Source of the DNA: Billgrantia sulfidoxydans
GTDB lineage: Bacteria > Pseudomonadota > Gammaproteobacteria > Pseudomonadales > Halomonadaceae
DNA length: 64,000 bases
Assembly (NCBI RefSeq): GCF_017868775.1
Contig: NZ_CP053381.1
Location: 3,658,001-3,722,000, forward strand
Direction of reading: 5' to 3'
The translations under genes were made by a program, and so were the position numbers. Positions 18,317-26,526 of this stretch are shown here, piece after piece. Every line of letters starts with the position of its first letter. Position 1 is the first letter of the stretch. Under the pieces are notes generated by a model. It had not been told where the DNA came from and searched no databases. It worked only from the letters and a program-made list of their open reading frames with translations.

Positions 18317-19747
18317 CTAGGAAGCGACAAACGGGTCGACTGGCGTGCTGGCACCGAATGCCGCCTCGATGACCTCGCCAGCCTCGAGCACCAGGTCGTC
18401 GCGAAAGCGGTCGGCATACAGCTGGACGGTCATCGGTGCGTTGTCGATCGGCCGGGTCGGCAATACTACAGCGGGGAAGCCGAGCAGATTACCGGGGGTC
18501 ACGAACCACTGCATGCCCAGCATCAGCTCACTGCCGGCGGGCGACGCCACATCGGCGTCGTGCACGAACGGCGCCGAAGGCCAGACAGGCCCCAGCACGA
18601 TCGGATACTCCGCAAAGAACGCCGCCCAGGCCCTGCCGAGGCGCGAACGCTCCTGATGCAGCGCGGCATGAGTCACCGTCGGGTCGACCTTGGCGATCAG
18701 GGCATCCATGAGTATGGCTGCCTCCGCGCTGAGCACCGGGCGCATCGCTTCGGCCGTAAGGCTCAGGTCGGACATCTGGAATTGTGTCCACAGGTGATTG
18801 ATCAGCTCGATCTCCGGCGGTACCGCCTCCTCCACCTGATAACCCGCGGCGGCAAGCGCCTCGCCGGCCGACCGCACACCGGCGACAATGGCCGGATCGA
18901 CAACAGTGCCGGGCAGTGTTGTCACCATGGCAACACGTCGCGGAACTGGTGCGCCTTCCAATGCCACCGTGACCGAACGAGGGTCACGCAGATGCTGCCC
19001 GTGGACCTGCTCCAGCATCAGCCTGAGATCCTCAACGCGGCGGGCGATGGGTCCATCGGTCAGCATCACCTGGGCACTCAGGAAACCGTCACCGGCACCA
19101 CCGAAGGGAACGCGCCCCTGGGTCGGCTTCAAGGCGGCAACACCGCAGCAAAACGCCGGGTTTCTCAAGGATCCGCCGATGTCGTTGCCGATACCAAGCG
19201 GCGACATGCCGGATGCCACCGCCGAGCCTTCTCCTCCGCTGCTGCCTCCCGCGGTCAACAGGGCATTCCACGGGTTGCGCGTCAGCCCCCTGAAGGGGTT
19301 GCTGGTGGAGACCCGCAGGCCCATTTCCGGCATATTGGTGCGCCCGATGGGAATGGCGCCGGCGGCGCGCAAGCGCTCGACCACCGGCGCATCCTGCTGG
19401 GGCAATGCATTGGCGTTCGCTGCCAGGCCGAAGGTCGTCGGGCTGCCGAGGCAATCGATATTCTCCTTCACCGTGATCGGCACCCCGTACAGAGGCGGCA
19501 GATCGCGTTCCCCCGTCTTCTTACGATGGGCATCCGCCGCGTCAGCCGCCTTGCGGGCCGACTGGTGCAGCGTGACGGTGACGGCATTCAGCGTGGGATT
19601 CACGGCCTCGATCCGTGCCAGATGCGCATCGACGACTTCGCGGCTCGAGACCTCGCCGGTCTTGATCAGGGTCGCCAACGCCGAGGCGGAGTGCCGCCAG
19701 AGATCCTGCCAATGGCGAGGAGGCTGGGGCGAAGAACGCTTCTTCAT
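18317..19747 (-). CDS. Amidase (amidase-signature family)
   Basis: A 476-residue amidase-signature hydrolase. The Ser-cisSer-Lys triad is visible: the lysine in YGVPITVKENIDCLG (near residue 90), and the glycine/serine-rich signature GGSSGGEGSAVASGMSPLG with GNDIGGSLRNPAFCCG. It ends near HWQDLWRHSAS-type N-terminus and a normal-length C-terminal region. I chose the ATG at 19747 (MKKRSS) because GAGGAAG precedes it; an upstream ATG at 19813 is in frame but not conserved. The substrate is unknown; relatives include aryl-acylamidases and the GatA fold. Confidence 0.88.
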   Translation of the reverse strand: MKKRSSPQPPRHWQDLWRHSASALATLIKTGEVSSREVVDAHLARIEAVNPTLNAVTVTLHQSARKAADAADAHRKKTGERDLPPLYGVPITVKENIDCLGSPTTFGLAANANALPQQDAPVVERLRAAGAIPIGRTNMPEMGLRVSTSNPFRGLTRNPWNALLTAGGSSGGEGSAVASGMSPLGIGNDIGGSLRNPAFCCGVAALKPTQGRVPFGGAGDGFLSAQVMLTDGPIARRVEDLRLMLEQVHGQHLRDPRSVTVALEGAPVPRRVAMVTTLPGTVVDPAIVAGVRSAGEALAAAGYQVEEAVPPEIELINHLWTQFQMSDLSLTAEAMRPVLSAEAAILMDALIAKVDPTVTHAALHQERSRLGRAWAAFFAEYPIVLGPVWPSAPFVHDADVASPAGSELMLGMQWFVTPGNLLGFPAVVLPTRPIDNAPMTVQLYADRFRDDLVLEAGEVIEAAFGASTPVDPFVAS

Positions 19748-19820
19748 ATTCACTTCCTCTGTGGCGTGACACCCGGAGCTGTGGCGGCACGAGATGCGAT
19801 CCTGCATCGTCATGAAGGGT

Positions 19821-19908
19821 TGGCACCGGTGCGGGCAATCGTCCCGCAGGACAGCCGATAGATGTCCCGCTGCTCAGCAGTACCTCTTCCAGCAGGATAG
19901 CCGCTCAT
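19821..19908 (-). pseudogene. 5' remnant of a flavin reductase gene
   Basis: Read on the minus strand from an ATG at 19908, the sequence tracks the first 28 or so codons of the intact flavin reductase gene at 21986-22600 (matching MSxY, then IYRL-CGTI). The identity is high over about 85 bases, but one extra base after codon 4 breaks the reading frame. The rest of the gene is missing. It lies between the amidase and EamA genes. It is a decayed partial duplicate or the trace of a recombination event. Confidence 0.7.
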
Positions 19909-19994
19909 GGGGAATTTCCTGCCGGTGGTGAATGAACATGCCGGACCGGCTCCCCGCCGACAACGATGCCCGGATCGAGCTTCCAAACGGCGCC

Positions 19995-20924
19995 CTAGCG
20001 CGTCACCATCAGCAGGCCGGCCAGCAGCGCAATGCCGCCGGCGATGAAGCTCAGTGTCAGCGGTTCGCCGAGCAAAGCGGCGCCGAACAGTACGCCGAAT
20101 ACCGGCGACAGGAACGAGAAGATGCCCAGCTGCGAGGCGAAATAGCGCCTCAGCAGCGAGAACCACAACAGCAACGCGGCAAAGGAGATCACCAGCGTCT
20201 GGAAGGCGAGGCTGGCGATGACCGCACCGGTCGCATGGATGCGGCCGAGATCTCCCAGTAGCGTGGCAACGGGTATCAGCAGTAGACCGGCGATGACGAG
20301 CTGACAGCACAAGGTCTGGACCGGCGGCGCTTCGGACAGCGACGAGCGCCGAATCACCAGCGTGGTCGCGGCCCAGGAGAAGCCCGCCAACAGCCCCAGG
20401 GCATCGCCCAGCAGGATGGCTCCGGCGTTCTCGACAGCGGTCGTCGGCGCCAGCGCCACGGCCATACCGGCGAAGGCCAGCCCGACGCCCGCCCACTGCC
20501 GCCGCGTCAGTTGCTCGCCTGGCACCCACAGGTGCAATCCCAGCGCGGCGAACACCGGCGCGGTGTACAGAAAGACCGACATATGCGATGCCAGCGTGTG
20601 GTTCAGCCCCCACGCCACGAACACGAATTCCGAGGTAAATCCCAACCCCACCAATAGCCCCGGCCCGAGGTGAGCGCGGAAGTCGGGCAGCCGCAAGCCA
20701 TGCCGGTAGGCCAAGGCCGCCACCAGCAGGCCCGCGATGGCGGAACGCAGGGCGACCTGCGCCAACGGCGAGATATCGGCGGCGACCGCCTTGATCGCGA
20801 CCTGCTGAAGCCCGAGCGCCAGGCAGAATAGCACCATCAGGCCACTCGCCTGCAAATCGAGATGACGGCGTGCGGTGGTGCTCGCCACAGCCTCAGTTCG
20901 AGTCAATCGCCTGGTGTGCTCCAT
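19995..20924 (-). CDS. EamA/DMT-family transporter
   Basis: A 309-residue drug/metabolite transporter with ten predicted membrane helices in two EamA repeats. GLMVLFCLALGLQQVAIKA opens the first and LGDALGLLAGFSWAATTLVI the second. The ATG at 20924 is preceded by GGAGG. A LysR gene (21021) is divergent and close, and probably controls it. Family members export amino acids or other metabolites; the substrate here is unknown. Confidence 0.88.
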   Translation of the reverse strand: MEHTRRLTRTEAVASTTARRHLDLQASGLMVLFCLALGLQQVAIKAVAADISPLAQVALRSAIAGLLVAALAYRHGLRLPDFRAHLGPGLLVGLGFTSEFVFVAWGLNHTLASHMSVFLYTAPVFAALGLHLWVPGEQLTRRQWAGVGLAFAGMAVALAPTTAVENAGAILLGDALGLLAGFSWAATTLVIRRSSLSEAPPVQTLCCQLVIAGLLLIPVATLLGDLGRIHATGAVIASLAFQTLVISFAALLLWFSLLRRYFASQLGIFSFLSPVFGVLFGAALLGEPLTLSFIAGGIALLAGLLMVTR

Positions 20925-21020
20925 ACCGCCTCCTTGGCCGTTAATGCCGCCAGTCAAGCAGTTGTCAGCACTTGCTCCAAACGATTACTCTGCTGCCCTA
21001 GACTCAGGAAAAATCACCCT

Positions 21021-21974
21021 ATGAAGATTGAGCGCCTGCCCCTGAACGCGCTTCGGGCGTTTGCTGAAGCGGCACGCGAGGGAAGCTTCAAGACCGCCGC
21101 CGGCCGCCTGGGCGTCACCCCCGGTGCGGTCAGCCGACAGGTCAAACAGCTCGAGGAGCGACTGGGGATGCCCCTCTTCGAGCGGCACGCCAACGGTGTA
21201 CGCCTGAACGAGGCTGGGCGCCACCTGGCCGCCGACATCGACAGCGGCCTGGAACGCATCGCAGCGGGAGTCACGGCCGCAAGGGCACGGGCACGCAGCG
21301 CCGCGACCCTGTCGCTGAGCGCCCCACCTTCCTTCCTGCAATTGTGGTTACTACCGCGTCTAGCGGATTTCGAAGCCTCGGCACAGGGGTTCAGCATCTC
21401 CCTCGACGCCAACCAATCGCTTACCATACCCGCCTGGCAAGGCGACGGCGCACGCCTGGCGATTCGCTATGGCCGTGGCCCCTGGCCGGGCGTGACGAAC
21501 CATCGCCTGTTCGCCGATGAACTGTTTCCCGTCTGCGCCCCGTCGTTGCTGCAACAGGGCCGGCCTCTGCGAGAACCCGCCGACCTGGCCGACCACACCC
21601 TGCTCGACGTCGGTTGGGAATCGCGACAGGGGATCGCCTTTCCTGGCTGGAGAGAATGGCTCGAGGCCGCCGGTGTTGGGGACCGCGTCGCCCCGCCGCA
21701 ACGCCGCTACTCGCTGTTCGGCCTGGCGCTGGACCAGGTCATCGCCGGGCACGGCGTCATGCTCGCCAACCACCCCATCGCGATGGATCGCTTGAAGAGC
21801 GGCATCCTCGTGCGCCCTTTCGGCGAACGCCATGCGCTCGCCTCCCCCATGACCTACGATCTGCTGGTGCCCGCCACCGGCGAGGCACCGCCCGCGGTCG
21901 GCCGCTTCATCGATTGGCTGCTGGCCGAAGCCGCCGCCTTCGACCGGGAGACGCTGAGCGGCAAAGTAGGCTAG
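21021..21974 (+). CDS. LysR-family regulator, GcvA-like
   Basis: The N-terminus LPLNALRAFAEAAREGSFK and the HTH LGVTPGAVSRQVKQLEERL are characteristic of the GcvA/AmpR branch of LysR regulators. A substrate-binding domain follows to about residue 300. It has 317 residues. It is divergent from the EamA transporter gene and only 96 nt away, so it probably regulates that gene. Its 3' end converges on the flavin reductase gene with a 10-nt gap. Confidence 0.88.
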   Translation: MKIERLPLNALRAFAEAAREGSFKTAAGRLGVTPGAVSRQVKQLEERLGMPLFERHANGVRLNEAGRHLAADIDSGLERIAAGVTAARARARSAATLSLSAPPSFLQLWLLPRLADFEASAQGFSISLDANQSLTIPAWQGDGARLAIRYGRGPWPGVTNHRLFADELFPVCAPSLLQQGRPLREPADLADHTLLDVGWESRQGIAFPGWREWLEAAGVGDRVAPPQRRYSLFGLALDQVIAGHGVMLANHPIAMDRLKSGILVRPFGERHALASPMTYDLLVPATGEAPPAVGRFIDWLLAEAAAFDRETLSGKVG

Positions 21975-21985
21975 ACAAGGTGCCG

Positions 21986-22600
21986 TCAGGCGGGCCGCTC
22001 CAGACCGAACAGGTCGCTGGTGCGGGCGTAGTCGCTGCCCGCCATGCGGCCGATGGGCTTGAGCGCCTCGACGCTCACGTGACGGCCGTTCCAAATCGCG
22101 TCGTCGATGTGGATCGACACCACCTCCGCCAGCACCAGGCAGCCCGCCATGGGCTGATCGCCGAAGCGCACGATCTCGCGCAGCCGGCAACCGAAGGCCA
22201 CCGGAGCCGCCGCCACCCGTGGCACCGTCAGCCCCGGCATGGAGACCTTCTCCAGCCCCGCCAGGGCGAACTCGTCCTCGCCCGCCGGCAGGCTGGCGCT
22301 GGTGGCGTTCATCGCCTCCACCAACGCTTCGCCGCTGATGTGCACCACGCACTCCGGCACCTGCTCCAGGTTGCGGATGGTGTCCTTGGGCTGGCTTTCG
22401 CCGTTGAGCAGCGGCGAGAAGCCCAGCACCGGCGGCGCCACGCTCACCACGTTGAAGAAGGAAAACGGCGCCAGGTTGGTATTGCCGTCGCGATCCTGGG
22501 TCGAGACCCAGGCGATGGGGCGCGGGCAGATGGTGCCGCAGAACAGGCGATAGATGGCCCCGCTGCTCAGCGATGCCTCTTCCAGCAGATAGTCGCTCAT
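21986..22600 (-). CDS. Flavin reductase-like (FMN-binding) protein
   Basis: A split-barrel FMN-binding protein of 204 residues. RLFCGTICPRPIAWVSTQD, NLAPFSFFNVVSVAPPVL and GCRLREIVRFGD are the typical flavin reductase domain signatures. Members use NAD(P)H to reduce FMN for partner monooxygenases, or act as stand-alone oxidoreductases. The ATG at 22600 (MSDYLLEE) fits the family; 12 upstream codons in frame are not conserved. A frameshifted 5' copy of this gene lies 2 kb away at 19821-19908. Confidence 0.85.
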   Translation of the reverse strand: MSDYLLEEASLSSGAIYRLFCGTICPRPIAWVSTQDRDGNTNLAPFSFFNVVSVAPPVLGFSPLLNGESQPKDTIRNLEQVPECVVHISGEALVEAMNATSASLPAGEDEFALAGLEKVSMPGLTVPRVAAAPVAFGCRLREIVRFGDQPMAGCLVLAEVVSIHIDDAIWNGRHVSVEALKPIGRMAGSDYARTSDLFGLERPA

Positions 22601-22658
22601 GGCCAGCCCTTGTTGCAGTCGGTGAAGGCCTTCCATCCTACACCCGCCGAGGCATCGC

Positions 22659-23606
22659 TCAATGCGCCATCGCCAGCCCCGCCGCCTGAGCCGGCGGCAG
22701 CAACGCCAGCGTGGCTTTCATTTCACGCACCTCCTCGCCGGGCGGCCGGCCGAAGAAGCGCTTGAACTCGCGGCTGAACTGCGAAGGGCTCTCGTAGCCC
22801 ACCCTGGCGGCGGCCGCCGCGGCGGGCAGGCCATCACGGATCATCAGCAGCCGGGCCTGGTGCAGCCGCGTCGACTTGATGTACTGCAGTGGCGATGTCT
22901 GCGTTACCGCCTTGAAATGCACGTGGAACACCGCCGTACTCATGCCGACTTCACTGGCCAAGCGCCCCACCTCCAGGGGCTCGGCGTAATCCGTATGAAT
23001 ACGCTGCAGCGCCTTGGCGATCCTGCCGAACTGCCCTTGATGCGCCAGCGCCGCGCGCACGCTTCCGCCCTGTTCGCCGACCAGTACGCGGTAGTAGATC
23101 TCCCGCATGATTGCGGGCGCCAGTACCTGGGCTTCGAGAGGTGAAGCCAACGCCTCGAGCAACCTGAGCGTGGCATTCGCCATGGGCGCACCGAGCGGCG
23201 TGGAGAGCATGCCCCGTGGAGGTGCTGTCGAACGTGAATCCGCCTGGTCCAGCAGGAAGACCAGCTCCGCCACCACGGTCATGTCCAATCGAATCGAAAT
23301 GGCCAGCAGCGGCTCCTCGGGGCTTGCCTCGGTCTCCGATGCGAAAGGCAGCGGCACCGACAGCACGAGGTAGTGCAGGGCATCGTAGAGATACACCTCG
23401 TCGCCCAGATAGCCTCGCTTGCGCCCCTGGCACACGATCACGATGCTCGGCTCGTACAGCACCGGTGTGAGCTTCAGCGGACGATTCGAACGCAGGAAGC
23501 GCACCCCATCCAGCAAGGATTGGGTGTAGCCCTCATGCGGGGCGAGCCGATACAGCTGCTCGACCATCCGCTCATGGGGAAGGCTGACAGGCGGCCTTGA
23601 TGTCAT
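22659..23606 (-). CDS. AraC-family regulator, YqhC-type
   Basis: 315 residues. The N-terminal AraC_N sensor domain (VRFLRSNRPLKLTPVLYEPSIVIVC, split here as RSNRPLKLTPVLYEPSI and VIVCQGRKRGYLG) is followed by the HTH pair, with VGMSTAVFHVHFKAVTQ and ARVGYESPSQFSREFKRFFG. YqhC-like members control aldehyde reductases. It is divergent from a short-chain dehydrogenase (23841) across an AT-rich gap, and that gene is its probable target. The C-terminus ends in AQAAGLAMAH. Confidence 0.87.
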   Translation of the reverse strand: MTSRPPVSLPHERMVEQLYRLAPHEGYTQSLLDGVRFLRSNRPLKLTPVLYEPSIVIVCQGRKRGYLGDEVYLYDALHYLVLSVPLPFASETEASPEEPLLAISIRLDMTVVAELVFLLDQADSRSTAPPRGMLSTPLGAPMANATLRLLEALASPLEAQVLAPAIMREIYYRVLVGEQGGSVRAALAHQGQFGRIAKALQRIHTDYAEPLEVGRLASEVGMSTAVFHVHFKAVTQTSPLQYIKSTRLHQARLLMIRDGLPAAAAAARVGYESPSQFSREFKRFFGRPPGEEVREMKATLALLPPAQAAGLAMAH

Positions 23607-23840
23607 CGCGCAAGCCCCTTTTCTACTTCCTGATGAATTAATTTTTAGGCAACAATATCCAACATATCACTTCTCAAGGAAAGCCCACCCAATAGGATTA
23701 GGCAATATATCGATAGGAATGGATCTGTTGGCATTCCCGCCGCCTCCGTAGGCTTGTCACAACGACGCTCTTGTTCATTGGCTCGCTCATCCGAGCCCTG
23801 CGAGAGGTCGTCACAAGCCACCCCATACGGAGCCTATCCC

Positions 23841-24563
23841 ATGAGCAAAGTGATTCTTCTCACCGGCGCCAGCAGTGGTATTGGCGAGGCTACCGCCCGC
23901 CTGCTGGCAAGCCATGGGCATCGACTGGTCATCGGCGCACGCCGCACCGAGCGGCTGGAAGCGCTGGCCCAGGCCATTCGCAACGAAGGCGGCAGCGTGG
24001 AGTATCGCGCGCTGGACGTCACCCGGCGCGAAGACGTGCAGGCCTTCGCCGATGCCGCACTGAAGCTTCATGGCCGCATCGACGTGATCGTCAATAACGC
24101 CGGCGTCATGCCGCTTTCGCCCCTGGCCTCGCTCAAGGTCGACGAGTGGTATCGCATGATCGACGTCAACATCCGCGGCGTGCTGCACGGCATCGCTGCC
24201 GTGTTGCCCACGATGCAGGCCCAGGGCAGCGGACAGGTGATCAACATCTCCTCCATCGGCGGGCTCTACGTGGTGCCCACTGCCGCCGTCTACTGCGCGA
24301 CCAAGTATGCCGTGCGCGCCATTTCCGATGGGCTGCGCCAGGAGCACGACAAGCTTCGCGTCACCTGCGTCTATCCCGGCGTGGTGGAGTCGGAGCTTGC
24401 CGACACCATCACCGATCCCGGCGCCGCCGAGGCGATGAAGAGTTACCGCCAGATCGCACTCAAGCCTGACGCCATTGCCGCGGCCATCGCGCATGTGATC
24501 GCCCAGCCCGACGAGGTGGACACCAGCGAGATCGTGGTCCGCCCCACCGCAAGCCCGGCATAA
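23841..24563 (+). CDS. Short-chain dehydrogenase/reductase
   Basis: A classical SDR of 240 residues: cofactor motif TGASSGIG (residues 8-15), NNAG (about residue 87), catalytic SSIGGLYVVPTAAVYCATKYA with the Tyr-x3-Lys pair, and the PGVVESEL segment. The arginine after the first strand (GARRTERL) suggests NADP preference. GGAG precedes the ATG at 23841. It is divergent from a YqhC-type AraC regulator and is followed 25 nt later by an Atu4866-like gene, a common trio in proteobacteria. It probably reduces a reactive aldehyde or ketone. Confidence 0.9.
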   Translation: MSKVILLTGASSGIGEATARLLASHGHRLVIGARRTERLEALAQAIRNEGGSVEYRALDVTRREDVQAFADAALKLHGRIDVIVNNAGVMPLSPLASLKVDEWYRMIDVNIRGVLHGIAAVLPTMQAQGSGQVINISSIGGLYVVPTAAVYCATKYAVRAISDGLRQEHDKLRVTCVYPGVVESELADTITDPGAAEAMKSYRQIALKPDAIAAAIAHVIAQPDEVDTSEIVVRPTASPA

Positions 24564-24588
24564 GCCCGGCCGCAGCCGAGGAAACCCG

Positions 24589-24944
24589 ATGCCCCTACCT
24601 ACCAAGCGACTCAAATCCGCCCCTGTGGCTCTAGCCACCGTCGCAGCACTCTCCCTCCTGGGGATGGCTGCCACCGCAACCGGAGACGACACCATGGCAG
24701 ACCATCCCTATGTCGGCATGTGGGTCACCGACGATGGCCACACATACGCCACGAACTGCTGCCGAACAATCGCTACGACGAGGCCCGCGGCGAGCGCGAG
24801 AGCGCCTATCAGGGCCGCTACCGCGTCACCGGCAACACCATCGAGTACTGGGACGACACCGGCTTCACCGCCGACGGCGAGTTCATCGACGGCGTGCTCT
24901 ATCACGCCGGCATGGTGCTACGGCGGAAGAGTAGCACTCGCTGA
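24589..24944 (+). pseudogene. Atu4866-domain protein, frameshifted
   Basis: The first frame from ATG 24589 encodes a signal-peptide-like start and then HPYVGMWVTDDGH. The Atu4866 domain continues in another frame as IRHELLPNNRYDEARGE..., RVTGNTIEYWDDTGFTADG and ending VLRRKSSTR at 24944. The break is within a CACACA run near 24740, consistent with a 2-nt (CA) insertion. Restoring the frame gives one continuous domain of normal length (about 80 residues). It may be a true pseudogene or a sequencing slip. It follows the SDR gene in the same orientation. Confidence 0.8.
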
Positions 24945-24985
24945 CCGGGAAAATTCCACACCTGTTATTTGAAGGAAACGACACG

Positions 24986-25258
24986 ATGAAAATTCGGAAA
25001 TTCGCACTTTCCCTTGCGCTTACTCTTGCCTCAGGTTTCGCCCTTGCCGAAAGGGGCGCAGAGGAGCCGATTCCACCGCTCCTCGGATCCTCTAGCGCAA
25101 CAGGCCAGAACAGCTTCGACCGACTGGATCTGGACGGCGATGGCCACATCTCCCGGCAGGAAGCCCAGGCAGGTTCGCTACCGGAAATCTTCCTGTTTCT
25201 GGATCGCAACCATGATGGGCTGATCTCACGGCAGGAGTTCCACTACCGTCCGCGTTGA
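24986..25258 (+). CDS. Small secreted EF-hand protein (copy 2)
   Basis: A 90-residue protein with a signal peptide (KIRKFALSLALTLASGFALA) and two EF-hand loops, DLDGDGHISRQE and DRNHDGLISRQE. It ends EFHYRPR. It is the same layout as the protein at 17222-17503, including the spacing of the loops and an aromatic-rich tail, so the two are paralogues. Ribosome site GAAGGAAA precedes the ATG. Role unknown; periplasmic calcium binding is likely. Confidence 0.85.
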   Translation: MKIRKFALSLALTLASGFALAERGAEEPIPPLLGSSSATGQNSFDRLDLDGDGHISRQEAQAGSLPEIFLFLDRNHDGLISRQEFHYRPR

Positions 25259-25314
25259 TAGCTCGTCATGGCGTAAAGCATGTGCAGGCACAGCAGATCC
25301 AGTCTGCACACGGA

Positions 25315-25337
25315 GAAGGGGGCCCAGCGCCCCCTTC
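25315..25337. terminator. Hairpin between convergent EF-hand and 5'-nucleotidase genes
   Basis: A 9-bp perfect stem GAAGGGGGC/GCCCCCTTC with a 5-nt loop lies between two converging genes. It could end transcription from both sides. On the minus strand it sits just after the nucleotidase stop. Confidence 0.55.
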
Positions 25338-25363
25338 GTCGTTGTGGCGAGAGGGGGCTAATT

Positions 25364-26356
25364 TCAAGGCGAATTCTCTTCAGGTAGAGAGTGGCCAGGT
25401 CGGGTCGCCTCTTTCTCACCGGAAACGAGGCCCTGGTTGAGCTGCCCGAACGGCACATGCACCGACGGCAGGATATCGCTGGTTGCCGAAAGGTGAGACG
25501 CCTGGTCGTCGAAGAAGATATGCGGCTTGATGATGCCGAGGACATGCTCCTTGGCGATGCCGCCGAGGAAGTAGGCCTCGTTGACGGTCACCCCCCAGCT
25601 ACGCATGGTATGGATGACACGCTCATGGGCCGGCGCGTTGCGGGCCGTCACGATGGAGACCCTGACCTTGGGGCGATAAGCGCCTTGCGTTTCCTCCTCG
25701 CGCTGCTTCTCCAACATCTGGATATGCGCCAGCTTGCGCAGGAAGATAGCCAGCAAACCCGCCTCCGCCGGCACCTGTGCATTGGCCCGCTCGTATTCGC
25801 GAAACGCCTCGATCCCCTGCTGCTGGTAGATGGTTTCGGACTCGTCGGTGACCAGCACGCCATCGAAATCGAAGGCAATGCGCAGCTCCTCCTCGTCGGT
25901 CAGGTCGAGATCGCCCGACGACAGCACCTGCCCCGCCGGGTGCCCGGCCAGGATCGCCTGGTCGACGTCCTGGCGATTGGCCGACAGAAAGAGGCTGATG
26001 TTCAATGCCGGAATGAAGCGGTGGGGGTAGCGCCCCTGCAGGAAGATCGCCCGCGTGATGCCCAGCTCATGATGCTCGATCGACTTCATGACCCGCAGCC
26101 CGGTTTCCGGATCGTTGCGCGAGAGCAGCACCACCTCGATGGGCGGATTATTCGGGCTCAGCTCGTTCAACGAAAGAAGGCGCTTGATAAAGGGGAAGGC
26201 AACGCCGGTGCTTAACGGCTTGTTCTCATTGTCGCGCTGATAGATGCGATAGGACGCCTCGCCCTGCTCGCGAAAGACCCGATCGGATTCCTCCAGATCG
26301 AACAGGACGCTGGATGCCAGCCCGATTACCAAGCGTTCGCTGAGATCGTAGGCCAT
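25364..26356 (-). CDS. 5'-nucleotidase (cytosolic NT5C1-like family)
   Basis: A 330-residue HAD-like protein of the bacterial 5'-nucleotidase family (Pfam PF06189). The N-terminal MAYDLSERLVIGLASSVLFDL and VEVVLLSRND-type segment (PIEVVLLSRNDPETG) are characteristic. The HAD-type acid motif is IAFDFDGVLVTDE (about residue 175), with VSIVTARNAPAHERVIHT further on and HIFFDDQ as the last acidic motif. It should remove phosphate from nucleoside monophosphates in the cytosol. I chose ATG 26356 over an upstream in-frame codon. It stands alone between a convergent EF-hand gene and divergent recC. Confidence 0.88.
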   Translation of the reverse strand: MAYDLSERLVIGLASSVLFDLEESDRVFREQGEASYRIYQRDNENKPLSTGVAFPFIKRLLSLNELSPNNPPIEVVLLSRNDPETGLRVMKSIEHHELGITRAIFLQGRYPHRFIPALNISLFLSANRQDVDQAILAGHPAGQVLSSGDLDLTDEEELRIAFDFDGVLVTDESETIYQQQGIEAFREYERANAQVPAEAGLLAIFLRKLAHIQMLEKQREEETQGAYRPKVRVSIVTARNAPAHERVIHTMRSWGVTVNEAYFLGGIAKEHVLGIIKPHIFFDDQASHLSATSDILPSVHVPFGQLNQGLVSGEKEATRPGHSLPEENSP

Positions 26357-26526
26357 GGCCGTCCCTGATGAAGAAGTGCAACGCACGATCTCCAGACCAT
26401 GCCTCAGAGCTTTCGGCCAGACAAGCGCCTATCCGTAGAGGCGTCTCGGCCTGGAAGAGCATGACGGTAAAAGCGTAAACCTGTAAAACTGCAAAACTGT
26501 ATTCAAGTTCGCAGCAAGGACCCGCC

